Shown here: one piece after another, positions 26,237 to 34,140 of the stretch | Layout of the letters: each line of letters opens with the position of its first letter | How positions within the stretch are numbered: position 1 is the first letter of the stretch | Origin: JALNZU01 sp964463695 | Lineage (GTDB): Bacteria; Bacteroidota; Bacteroidia; Bacteroidales; F082 | DNA length: 64,000 nucleotides | Reading direction: 5' to 3' | NCBI GenBank assembly: GCA_964463695.1 | Contig: CAYXCZ010000014.1 | Span: forward strand, 36,411 to 100,410 | Position numbers and translations under genes: made by a program | The notes under the pieces: model-generated | The model's input: the letters and a program-made list of their open reading frames with translations, nothing else | Told to the model about the DNA's origin: nothing | The model's database searches: none

Positions 26237-26631
26237 AAAGTTATTTTTTTGAGGTTTGTGATCTTTTTAAAGCCATCGATTAAACGTTCTTCCGAAGGGT
26301 TAAGCAATACACCCATGCTGCAACCCGAAAAGGAAACTACTGTGTTGAGTTTCTTTAGATGCTCTTCAGCTTTTCTTACAGAAGAGATGAGTTCGATTGC
26401 TATTTCTTCTTCAATAATAAAATCAGCAAATAATTTTTCTTCAATTCTAATTCCTTTGTAATGTACTGCAACAGGAGCATTCATTCTGAATCGTATTCCC
26501 CTGAGCCTGAATTCATGAGCCAGACAACTTTTAAAAATTTCAGGTAAAATACCCGGGCCAGTATAAGCATGAACCTCCCTTGCACAATCATAAATCAAGG
26601 TAGCCAAGCTATTTCGCCTGCTCTTGTCCAT
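26233..26631 (-). CDS. GxxExxY-like protein with altered motif
   Basis: A 132-residue protein of the GxxExxY family (PF13366, PD-(D/E)XK nuclease-like fold). Family features visible are YDCAREVHAYTGPG, the eponymous region in the form GILPEIF, HYKGIRIEEK, ADFIIEEEIAIEL and a C-terminal NPSEERLIDGFKKI. The naming motif is altered (an extra Pro, and Phe in place of Tyr), and ELK of the nuclease core reads ELI, so a usual catalytic Lys is missing. It overlaps rmlD by 23 bases and the phosphohexomutase by 4 bases, so it is translationally coupled into the operon. The family often sits beside sugar-nucleotide genes, but its role is unproven. Confidence 0.82.
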   Translation of the reverse strand: MDKSRRNSLATLIYDCAREVHAYTGPGILPEIFKSCLAHEFRLRGIRFRMNAPVAVHYKGIRIEEKLFADFIIEEEIAIELISSVRKAEEHLKKLNTVVSFSGCSMGVLLNPSEERLIDGFKKITNLKKITL

Positions 26632-27484
26632 TTAGTTCTTCCAAACATTTTTTCAGGCTATCTTTCCAATAAGGTATCTGAACCTGATAATTCTTTTTAA
26701 ATTTTTCTTTACTCAAAACACTATAAAAAGGCCTTTTTGTTTTCACAGGATAGGCCGATGATGGTATTGGGTTAATCTTGCAATCCAGCATGCATAATTC
26801 CATGATGGTTTTCGAAAAATCGTACCAGCTGATAGCTCCTTCATTACTAAAATGGTAAATCTCCTTAACAAAATCACCTTTATAGCGGTCAACAATTAAA
26901 ACAATAGCCCAGGCCAGATCAAAAGCCCATGTGGGAGTGCCAATCTGATCAGCAACAACATTAAGTTCAGGGCGTTCTTTTCCAAGACGCATCATTGTTT
27001 TTACAAAATTATTCCCCGATGCAGCATAAAGCCATGATGTTCTTAAGATAACACTGTGACATCCATGACCCATAAGAATCGCTTCTCCCCTGGCCTTACT
27101 TTTACCATAGGATGAAATGGCAGAGATGGGCTCACTTTCCTCATAAGGTTTGTAATTCTCACCATCAAAAACATAATCCGTGGAAATATGGATGAACAAA
27201 GCATTGTTTTTTTTACAAGCGTCGGCTAAAACACCTACAGCAACAGCATTGATGCGATCGGCCAGAACAGGCTCATCTTCAGCTTTATCCACGGCTGTGT
27301 AAGCAGCGCAATTGATGCAAACTTCAATCTCATGAATTTCAAAAAAACCTTGCACAGCATCATTTTGAGTTATATTCAACTCCTCAACATCAGTGAAATA
27401 CCAATGATGCCTGCGATCAGTACCCGCAATCTTTTGAAGTTCGTTTCCGAGCTGACCCTTACTACCTGTAACTAAGATATTCAT
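26609..27484 (-). CDS. rmlD: dTDP-4-dehydrorhamnose reductase
   Basis: A 291-residue extended SDR enzyme that makes dTDP-L-rhamnose from dTDP-4-dehydrorhamnose with NAD(P)H. The nucleotide-binding motif VTGSKGQLGNELQ is at the N-terminus, followed by NCAAYTAVDKAEDE, STDYVFDGE and the catalytic Tyr/Lys in SSYGKSKARGE, typical of RmlD. The rmlA, rmlB and rmlC partners are not in this window. It lies 42 bases downstream of the UDP-glucuronate decarboxylase gene and overlaps the next small gene. The product feeds polysaccharide or O-antigen synthesis. Confidence 0.93.
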   Translation of the reverse strand: MNILVTGSKGQLGNELQKIAGTDRRHHWYFTDVEELNITQNDAVQGFFEIHEIEVCINCAAYTAVDKAEDEPVLADRINAVAVGVLADACKKNNALFIHISTDYVFDGENYKPYEESEPISAISSYGKSKARGEAILMGHGCHSVILRTSWLYAASGNNFVKTMMRLGKERPELNVVADQIGTPTWAFDLAWAIVLIVDRYKGDFVKEIYHFSNEGAISWYDFSKTIMELCMLDCKINPIPSSAYPVKTKRPFYSVLSKEKFKKNYQVQIPYWKDSLKKCLEELNGQEQAK

Positions 27485-27526
27485 TTTAATCTAATTAAGT
27501 TTCAATAAAATGAAAGAAAGCGGAAA

Positions 27527-28459
27527 TTAAACAACTGTTTTAAAGAAATCAATAGTTCTTTGCAAACCCTCGTCGAGATGAACCTTTGGCTCCCAGTCCA
27601 AAAGTTCTTTTGCAAGACTTATATCAGGTTTTCTCTGTAATGGGTCGTCGGTAGGTAACGGCTGAAAAATAATTTTTGAGCCTGTGCCTGTCATTTGGAT
27701 TACTTTTTCGGCTAATTCAAGCATGGTAAATTCACCTGGATTTCCAATATTCACAGGACCAGTGATAGAATCATCGGTAGCCATCATACGTATCATACCT
27801 TCAACGAGGTCGTCAACATATTGGAAGCTACGTGTTTGCATACCATTTCCATACATCGTAATATCATCACCTCTCAAAGCCTGAACAATAAAATTAGATA
27901 CCACTCGTCCATCATTAGGATGCATCCGTGGACCATAGGTATTGAAAATGCGTATAATTTTTATACGCACATCGTTTTGATTGTGATAATCCACAAATAA
28001 TGTCTCTGCACACCGTTTTCCTTCATCATAACAGGAGCGCGGCCCGATTGGATTCACATGTCCCCAGTAAGTTTCTTTTTGCGGATGTTGCTCAGGATTG
28101 CCATAAACTTCACTCGTTGAAGCCTGCAAAATCTTTGCTTTAATACGTTTTGCCAACCCCAGCATATTTATTGCACCCATCACTGAAGTTTTGATGGTTT
28201 TAATGGGATTGTACTGATAATGAACAGGTGATGCAGGGCAAGCCAAATTAAAAATCTCGTCAACTTCAACAAAATAAGGTGTTGTTACATCATGACGTAC
28301 CAACTCAAAATAGCGGTGATCCATCAAATGGGCAATATTCTTTTTTTGTCCTGTAAAATAGTTATCCAGACAAATCACATCATTACCCTCATTGAGAAGG
28401 CGTTCACATAAATGGGAACCTATAAAACCTGCCCCTCCTGTTACTAATATTCTTTTCAT
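27527..28459 (-). CDS. UDP-glucuronate decarboxylase (UDP-xylose synthase)
   Basis: A 310-residue extended SDR enzyme that converts UDP-glucuronate to UDP-xylose. Motifs include the NAD-binding GGAGFIGSHLCERLL, LDNYFTGQKKNI, HDVTTPYFVEVDEIFNLACPAS (here cited as FNLACPASP), STSEVYGNPEQHPQ and the catalytic YDEGKR. The combination of the ACPASP loop and YxxxK in CYDEGKRCAE is typical of the UXS family rather than of epimerases. It lies downstream of ugd, which makes its substrate. A hairpin terminator in the 60-base gap may reduce its expression relative to ugd. Confidence 0.93.
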   Translation of the reverse strand: MKRILVTGGAGFIGSHLCERLLNEGNDVICLDNYFTGQKKNIAHLMDHRYFELVRHDVTTPYFVEVDEIFNLACPASPVHYQYNPIKTIKTSVMGAINMLGLAKRIKAKILQASTSEVYGNPEQHPQKETYWGHVNPIGPRSCYDEGKRCAETLFVDYHNQNDVRIKIIRIFNTYGPRMHPNDGRVVSNFIVQALRGDDITMYGNGMQTRSFQYVDDLVEGMIRMMATDDSITGPVNIGNPGEFTMLELAEKVIQMTGTGSKIIFQPLPTDDPLQRKPDISLAKELLDWEPKVHLDEGLQRTIDFFKTVV

Positions 28460-28474
28460 CCTGTTAGTTAATTA

Positions 28475-28507
28475 TAAAAAACGGCTGCATCTGAAAAGAT
28501 ACAGCCG
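28475..28507 (-). terminator. Terminator between ugd and the decarboxylase gene
   Basis: CGGCTGTATCT-type and AGATGCAGCCG-type arms (28482-28492 with 28497-28507) form an 11-base stem with one mismatch around a GAAA-type loop. On the minus strand the stem is followed by TTTTTTAT. It sits between two genes of one pathway, only 16 bases before the downstream ATG, so it may be partial or regulated. Confidence 0.8.
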
Positions 28508-28519
28508 CTTTTAAAATGT

Positions 28520-29845
28520 TTATTTTTGTGTGTTGACACCGATACAGAAGTAATCAAATCCTTCTGCTTTCATCTCTTTTACGTCGTAAATGTTTCTTCC
28601 ATCAAAAATTGCTGGTGCTTTGAGTAATTTTTTGATTACACGGAAGTTAGGAAATTTAAATTCCGACCACTCGGTAATGATCATCAAGGCATCAGCATCG
28701 ATTAAGGCGTCATACTGATCTTTGGCGAAGTCGATACTTTTGTTAAAAATACGTTCACCTTCATGCATTGCAACCGGGTCGTAAGCTCTTACTTTGGCAC
28801 CGGCTTCAAGTAATTTGCTAATGACAACCCTTGCAGGAGCTTCACGCATATCATCGGTATTAGGTTTAAAAGACAACCCCCATACAGCTACAGTTTTACC
28901 TTTGATTTCATAATTGTAGTACTTCATCAATTTGTTAAAAAGAACTGACTTCTGATCGTCATTCACATCTTCAACGGCCTGAAGCACCCTTAAACCATAC
29001 CCATATCCTTTGGCTGTTTTAATAAGGGCTTTCACGTCTTTTGGGAAACATGAGCCGCCATAACCTGTACCGGGATAAATGAAATATTTTCCAATTCTTC
29101 GGTCTGAACCAATGCCTTTACGAACCATATTTATATCAGCACCAACTATTTCGCAGAGGTTGGCTATGTCATTCATGAAACTGATTTTTGTTGCAAGCAT
29201 TGAATTGGCCGCATACTTAGTCATCTCAGCTGAAACGATATCCATAAATATTACAGGATGACCGTTCATTGTGAATGGTTTGTATAATTTTTTCATGAGG
29301 TTCTCAGCGCGCTCTGAATCAACGCCAACCACAATGCGGTCAGGCTTCATGAAATCGTCAACAGCTGCCCCTTCTTTTAGAAATTCGGGATTTGAAGCTA
29401 CGTCAAACGGGATATCTACCCCGCGTTTTTCCTGTGCTGCTTTAACTGCAGCCCTGACTTTTTCGGCTGTACCTACCGGAACGGTGCTTTTTGTAACAAT
29501 CAAGACATAATCTTTCATGTTTTCACCCACCTGACGTGCTACTTCGAGCACATACTTTAAATCTGCACTGCCATCCTCATCAGGTGGTGTACCAACTGCA
29601 CTGAAAACGACCTCACAATCTTCGAGGGATGGAGCAAGATCAGTGGAGAAAAATAAACGTTTCTTCTCAACATTACGCTGAACCATTTCCTCCAACCCAG
29701 GTTCATAAATAGGGATAATTCCCTGATTCAGATTGTCAATTTTTTTCTTGTCAATGTCTACACAATGCACATCAATACCTACTTCGGCAAAGCATGTTCC
29801 TGTTACCAAGCCAACATAACCAGTGCCAACAACTGAAATTTTCAT
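28520..29845 (-). CDS. ugd: UDP-glucose 6-dehydrogenase
   Basis: A 441-residue enzyme oxidising UDP-glucose twice to UDP-glucuronate with NAD. The N-terminal Rossmann motif is GTGYVGLVTGTCFAEVG. It also shows the TKSTVPVGT and NPEFLKEGAAVDDF segments, the central dimerisation helix, the catalytic Cys in GGSCFPKD near residue 266, and the C-terminal WGLSFKPNTDDMREAPA domain. It is the first gene of the nucleotide-sugar operon, with a long leader and a TATATTTG promoter element upstream. Its product is the substrate of the decarboxylase encoded next. Confidence 0.97.
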   Translation of the reverse strand: MKISVVGTGYVGLVTGTCFAEVGIDVHCVDIDKKKIDNLNQGIIPIYEPGLEEMVQRNVEKKRLFFSTDLAPSLEDCEVVFSAVGTPPDEDGSADLKYVLEVARQVGENMKDYVLIVTKSTVPVGTAEKVRAAVKAAQEKRGVDIPFDVASNPEFLKEGAAVDDFMKPDRIVVGVDSERAENLMKKLYKPFTMNGHPVIFMDIVSAEMTKYAANSMLATKISFMNDIANLCEIVGADINMVRKGIGSDRRIGKYFIYPGTGYGGSCFPKDVKALIKTAKGYGYGLRVLQAVEDVNDDQKSVLFNKLMKYYNYEIKGKTVAVWGLSFKPNTDDMREAPARVVISKLLEAGAKVRAYDPVAMHEGERIFNKSIDFAKDQYDALIDADALMIITEWSEFKFPNFRVIKKLLKAPAIFDGRNIYDVKEMKAEGFDYFCIGVNTQK

Positions 29846-29958
29846 GGGAGTTTGTTTTAATTAATCATTCATATTAAACAGGCAGCAAGATAGCTAAAAA
29901 ACCATCTTTCCAAAACAATTTTAAAATTTTTAATTCTAAAGAAATTGCTTCTGACATA

Positions 29959-29992
29959 CAAATATAGTGAAAGCATAAATTAAAATAACAAA
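29959..29992 (-). promoter_or_regulatory. Promoter of ugd: TATATTTG and TTTG
   Basis: On the minus strand TATATTTG (29966-29959) matches the TAnnTTTG -7 element. A TTTG (29992-29989) lies 22 bases upstream, close to the usual -33 spacing. The leader to the ugd ATG is about 107 bases. Confidence 0.55.
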
Positions 29993-30062
29993 CGATATGA
30001 ACAATTTTTAATATTTTGATTATCAATTGTTTAAATATATGAATATTACAAAGTAAGATGAT

Positions 30063-31097
30063 CTAACCAATTTTATAGCTAAATCCAATGCCAAGCGATT
30101 CTTTCACCTGAAGCCGCGGGCCTGATCCTATTTGATTTTTCTGACCTTCGATGATGTCATAAACTGGTATATCGGTATCATGATCATACTTCAGCAAAAG
30201 AAATAAAACAGTATGAATACGTTTGTTGACAGTAAAATTCACTTTTGTTTCCCAATCAACATCAATGTTCCATCTGTTGTTTCGATCTTCATCCATATAA
30301 TTATTGTACAGGTTTAATGAGGATGCCAAATCGATATTCTTTGATAGTTCCTTATTGAATATTGCCAGAATGTTGAAGCCAAATTCTGAAAGCAGGTTTT
30401 TTCCCGGAACTAGGACTGCCCCCGATGAATCAAGGATGGCTTTTTCAACACCAAATGCCCCTTTATCAGCCAGATCCTGATTTTTTACAAAAGTAAACTT
30501 GCCTGAAGCAGGACTAATAAACAATTCAAACTTCTCCGATTTTCTATATTTAAATCCCAATGAAGCTGTTAAATAACCAGGTGCCAAAAATGCTGAAACC
30601 AAGGTGCTGTCATTTGGGTATTTATAGCCGTTAGCAAACTGCGACTTGAAAGTAAACAACGAAGTATACGTCCATTCTTTAAATGCTTTCTGCGAATATG
30701 AAACCGAAAAATCAAGCCTGTCTTCAGTTTTTTCAATGCGTTCAGCCCCATAGCCAACGATTCCAAAAGCCGATTTGTGGATCAATTCAGCACTACTTCC
30801 TTCCTTCTGATACCTTAGTTTGTAGTCAACATTAGCTTTTCCGGAAATGGAACTCTCCCCCCCGCTTGCCCAATTGGTAAGACTAAGTTGGTTAAAAGTC
30901 AAGCCAAAATTTGCTGTTGTTATAAAATATTTAATGCTGTCAACTTTTATTTTTGATACAGTGTCAGCCGTCATGGCCTTTGATTGAGAGGCAAAAAATA
31001 AAAAACAAAATGACAAACCGCGTATGAGATTATGACTGAGAATAGGGTGGATTTTTGTCAACGGAAGCTTAAAAAATAGTGTTTGTAATGATTTCAT
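30063..31097 (-). CDS. DUF3078 outer-membrane beta-barrel protein
   Basis: The protein has an N-terminal hydrophobic export signal (LSFCFLFFASQSKAM) and a beta-strand-rich body. It carries the hallmark of the Bacteroidota DUF3078 family, FNQLSLTNWASGGESSIS, followed by GKANVDYKLRYQ, ERIEKTEDRLDFSVSYS and NGYKYP. It ends in an aromatic-alternating strand (LGIGFSYKIG), as outer-membrane barrels do. The ATG at 31097 is used; the longer frame begins with TTG. No function is established for the family. It is divergent from the metallophosphoesterase gene and follows the ugd promoter region. Confidence 0.88.
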   Translation of the reverse strand: MKSLQTLFFKLPLTKIHPILSHNLIRGLSFCFLFFASQSKAMTADTVSKIKVDSIKYFITTANFGLTFNQLSLTNWASGGESSISGKANVDYKLRYQKEGSSAELIHKSAFGIVGYGAERIEKTEDRLDFSVSYSQKAFKEWTYTSLFTFKSQFANGYKYPNDSTLVSAFLAPGYLTASLGFKYRKSEKFELFISPASGKFTFVKNQDLADKGAFGVEKAILDSSGAVLVPGKNLLSEFGFNILAIFNKELSKNIDLASSLNLYNNYMDEDRNNRWNIDVDWETKVNFTVNKRIHTVLFLLLKYDHDTDIPVYDIIEGQKNQIGSGPRLQVKESLGIGFSYKIG

Positions 31098-31309
31098 CTT
31101 GAAAATACTTGATAATGAGAATGTTTCATAATTAGTCAAAATACAAGATTATAACGCAAATCTTTTTGATTATTGTTTCTCACCAAAAAACCTAAAAAAC
31201 TTTTTTGAAAACATCCTCTCCATACACTATATAATCGAGAAAGAAATTTCTTCAAAAACAAAAAGTCGCCTTATACGTTAATTAACTGAACAATATTTAC
31301 TTCAATTTT

Positions 31310-32470
31310 ATGCGTTTAATACAATTTGCTGTTTTTTTCAGTATAGTCCTTACGATTTATAGCCTCGTGAATTATTATATTTTCAGCCGCGGCTTGCGTA
31401 CTTTTGAACAAGGAACTTTGCTGCGCACCTTCTTTATAAGTGGTTTCTGGTTATTGGTATCAACATTTATACTTGGCAGAGTGCTTGAAAAAGTGTATTT
31501 GTCACATTTAAGTGATTTGTTTACCTGGCTTGGTTCATTTTGGCTTGCCGCCATGCTCTATTTATTTTTAGCAGTTGTACTTGTTGATATCGTTCGTCTG
31601 GCAAATTATTTCGTTCCATTTCTACACCGGTTTGATGAAACTTTTCTTTTCAAAAACCCTCAATGGATTACTATCGGCATTGCAACTACAGTATTTTTTG
31701 TCGTTTTAGCCGGTCACATTAACGCATTGCATCCCCGGATTCACTCCATTACGATTGACACCGGACTTAAATCTGAACAAAGAAGTGAGCTTCGTTTCGT
31801 AATGGCTTCCGATATACATTTAGGTACAATTATCAGCACTAAAAGATTGAGCAAAATTGTTAGTCAGATAAACGATTTGCAACCTGAAGTTGTGCTGTTC
31901 CCCGGCGATATTCTGGATGAAGACCTTGCACCTGTAATTCGTCAAAATCTGGGACAATTACTCACCGGAATAAAAGCGCCAATGGGTATTATCGGCTCCA
32001 CCGGAAATCATGAATACATTGGAGGTGCAGATGCCGCTGTTAAGTACCTTTCAACACATGGCTTGACAATTCTTAGAGACTCTATGATGCAACTCACTGA
32101 CAAGGTATATGTTGCAGGCAGAGAAGATATCGAAAGCAAACGTTTTGGAGGAGTGGCCCGTAAAAGTTTAAAAGAAATAAGTGGTTTACGACCTGAAGGA
32201 AGTTTTCTGATTGTGCTCGATCATCAGCCAAGGGCGATTCCTGAAGCCATTGAAAACAAAGCAGGTCTCGTCCTCTCAGGCCATACACATCATGGACAGA
32301 TGTGGCCTTTGAATTATATCACCAGTGCCATGTTTCCGGTAAGCTGGGGTCATAAATTATTTGAAGAAACGCATGTTTATGTATCAAGCGGCTTAGGAAC
32401 ATGGGGGCCACCAGTGCGAATCGGCAACCGCCCCGAGATTGTTGTATTTACTCTGCTTTTTAATAAATAA
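31310..32470 (+). CDS. Membrane-anchored metallophosphoesterase
   Basis: The first 130 residues contain about four transmembrane helices, and a calcineurin-type phosphoesterase domain occupies about 155-386. Metal-binding motifs are complete: ASDIHLG, GDILDE, GSTGNHEY and SGHTHHGQMWP. The layout matches the YkuE/YaeI subgroup of membrane-associated phosphoesterases, some of which act on UDP-2,3-diacylglucosamine or other lipid-linked phosphates. The substrate here is unknown. It is a single gene with a gap of 155 bases to guaB. Confidence 0.9.
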   Translation: MRLIQFAVFFSIVLTIYSLVNYYIFSRGLRTFEQGTLLRTFFISGFWLLVSTFILGRVLEKVYLSHLSDLFTWLGSFWLAAMLYLFLAVVLVDIVRLANYFVPFLHRFDETFLFKNPQWITIGIATTVFFVVLAGHINALHPRIHSITIDTGLKSEQRSELRFVMASDIHLGTIISTKRLSKIVSQINDLQPEVVLFPGDILDEDLAPVIRQNLGQLLTGIKAPMGIIGSTGNHEYIGGADAAVKYLSTHGLTILRDSMMQLTDKVYVAGREDIESKRFGGVARKSLKEISGLRPEGSFLIVLDHQPRAIPEAIENKAGLVLSGHTHHGQMWPLNYITSAMFPVSWGHKLFEETHVYVSSGLGTWGPPVRIGNRPEIVVFTLLFNK

Positions 32471-32563
32471 GCATTTTCATTTCTAATTTACATGTGAAAT
32501 GATCAAATTTGAGGGTTAATTTTTGTTAAGCTGTTACTCTTCCTTGTCATTGAAAGGAATCAT

Positions 32564-32601
32564 CCGGCAAAGTTTCCGATAGATTTTAGTACATTTGCCG
32601 G
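32564..32601 (+). promoter_or_regulatory. guaB promoter with flanking 8-bp inverted repeat
   Basis: TACATTTG at 32590-32597 matches the TAnnTTTG -7 element, 28 bases before the guaB ATG. It overlaps the right arm of a perfect inverted repeat, CCGGCAAA (32564-32571) and TTTGCCGG (32594-32601), whose centres are 30 bases apart. The arrangement would suit a dimeric regulator covering the promoter; no such regulator is known here. Confidence 0.55.
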
Positions 32602-32625
32602 CAATTAACCCTAGAGCCTGATTGT

Positions 32626-34098
32626 ATGTCATTTGATGCTGAAAAATTCGTCGGAGAAGGACTTACCTACGACGATGTTTTGTTAGTACCTGCTCACAGC
32701 AACGTTTTACCGCGTGAAGTGAGTCTTCGTACGTTTTTCTCAAGAAATATCGAATTAAAAATACCAATAGTAACTGCTGCGATGGACACTGTCACAGATT
32801 CCATCATGGCTATTGCTATAGCTCAGGAAGGTGGCATTGGTGTTTTGCATAAAAACATGTCCATCGAAAAACAGGCCGGTGAAGCCAGAAAGGTAAAACG
32901 AGCTGAAAATGGTATGATTATCGATCCAATCACCGTGCATGTGGAAGCTACCGTGAAAGATGTGCTCAAGATAATGGAAGAATACCATATTGGAGGTATT
33001 CCTGTTGTGGATAAAACCAATAAGCTGGTTGGTATCGTAACGAACAGGGATTTGCGTTTTGAACGTAAAATTAGCCGTCCTATTCACGAAGTGATGACCA
33101 GTAAAAACCTTATTACGACAACAGAATTCACAAATTTTGAAAAAGCTGCTGACATTTTGCAGGAATATCGGATCGAGAAGTTACCCGTTGTCGATAAAGA
33201 TTTCAAGTTAATCGGATTGATCACCTATAAAGATATCATCAAGATTAAAGCTCGTCCTGATGCCTGCAAAGATTCCCGTGGACGTTTACGGGTTGCTGCT
33301 GCTGTTGGTATTGCATCAAATACTATGGAACGTGTTGCAGCACTTGTTGATGCAGGTGTAGATGCAATAGTTGTTGATACCGCTCATGGACATTCACAAG
33401 GCGTGCTTGATATGGCTAAACATATCAAACAGGCCTATCCGTCGATTGATCTTATTATTGGTAATATCGCCACTGCAGAAGCAGCACTTGATCTTGTAAA
33501 AGCTGGTGCTGATGGAATTAAAGTTGGAATCGGGCCTGGATCAATTTGCACCACTCGTGTGATTGCAGGTGTTGGTGTTCCTCAGCTTACTGCCGTTTAT
33601 GATGTTGCCAAAGCAGTCAGAAATACCGGAATTCCTGTTATTGCTGATGGTGGAATTCGTTTTACGGGTGATATCGTAAAAGCCCTTGCTGCCGGTGCTT
33701 CAACAATTATGGCAGGATCGCTCTTTGCAGGTGTGGAAGAATCGCCAGGCGAAACTATCATTTTCGAAGGAAGAAAATACAAAGCCTATCGTGGGATGGG
33801 ATCGGTTGAAGCGATGCAGGAAGGTTCAAAAGACCGATATTTTCAGGATGCTGAAGATGATGTTAAGAAACTTGTGCCTGAAGGAATTGTTGGTCGTGTT
33901 CCTTATAAAGGAACTCTGTCGGAAGTGATTCATCAACTTACAGGTGGTCTTAGAGCAGGAATGGGTTATACAGGCTCTGCAACCATACATGAACTGCAGA
34001 AAGCTAAGTTCATTAAAATTACTGCAGCAGGGATGTATGAAAGTCATCCTCACGACATTACAATTACACGCGAAGCACCTAATTATAGTCGTAAATAA
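32626..34098 (+). CDS. guaB: IMP dehydrogenase
   Basis: A 490-residue enzyme oxidising IMP to XMP, the committed step of GMP synthesis. The TIM-barrel catalytic Cys lies in GPGSICTTR near residue 308. Two CBS domains (about 95-205) are inserted in the barrel (VHVEATVKDVLKIMEEYHIGG region and IHEVMTSKN). The flap motif RGMGSVEAM and the C-terminal GGLRAGMGYTG are present. Its length equals the bacterial norm. It is followed after 42 bases by three periplasmic foldase genes. Confidence 0.98.
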   Translation: MSFDAEKFVGEGLTYDDVLLVPAHSNVLPREVSLRTFFSRNIELKIPIVTAAMDTVTDSIMAIAIAQEGGIGVLHKNMSIEKQAGEARKVKRAENGMIIDPITVHVEATVKDVLKIMEEYHIGGIPVVDKTNKLVGIVTNRDLRFERKISRPIHEVMTSKNLITTTEFTNFEKAADILQEYRIEKLPVVDKDFKLIGLITYKDIIKIKARPDACKDSRGRLRVAAAVGIASNTMERVAALVDAGVDAIVVDTAHGHSQGVLDMAKHIKQAYPSIDLIIGNIATAEAALDLVKAGADGIKVGIGPGSICTTRVIAGVGVPQLTAVYDVAKAVRNTGIPVIADGGIRFTGDIVKALAAGASTIMAGSLFAGVEESPGETIIFEGRKYKAYRGMGSVEAMQEGSKDRYFQDAEDDVKKLVPEGIVGRVPYKGTLSEVIHQLTGGLRAGMGYTGSATIHELQKAKFIKITAAGMYESHPHDITITREAPNYSRK

Positions 34099-34140
34099 CA
34101 TTATATCAAATAATTACTTATCAAAAACTAATAGTTGAAA

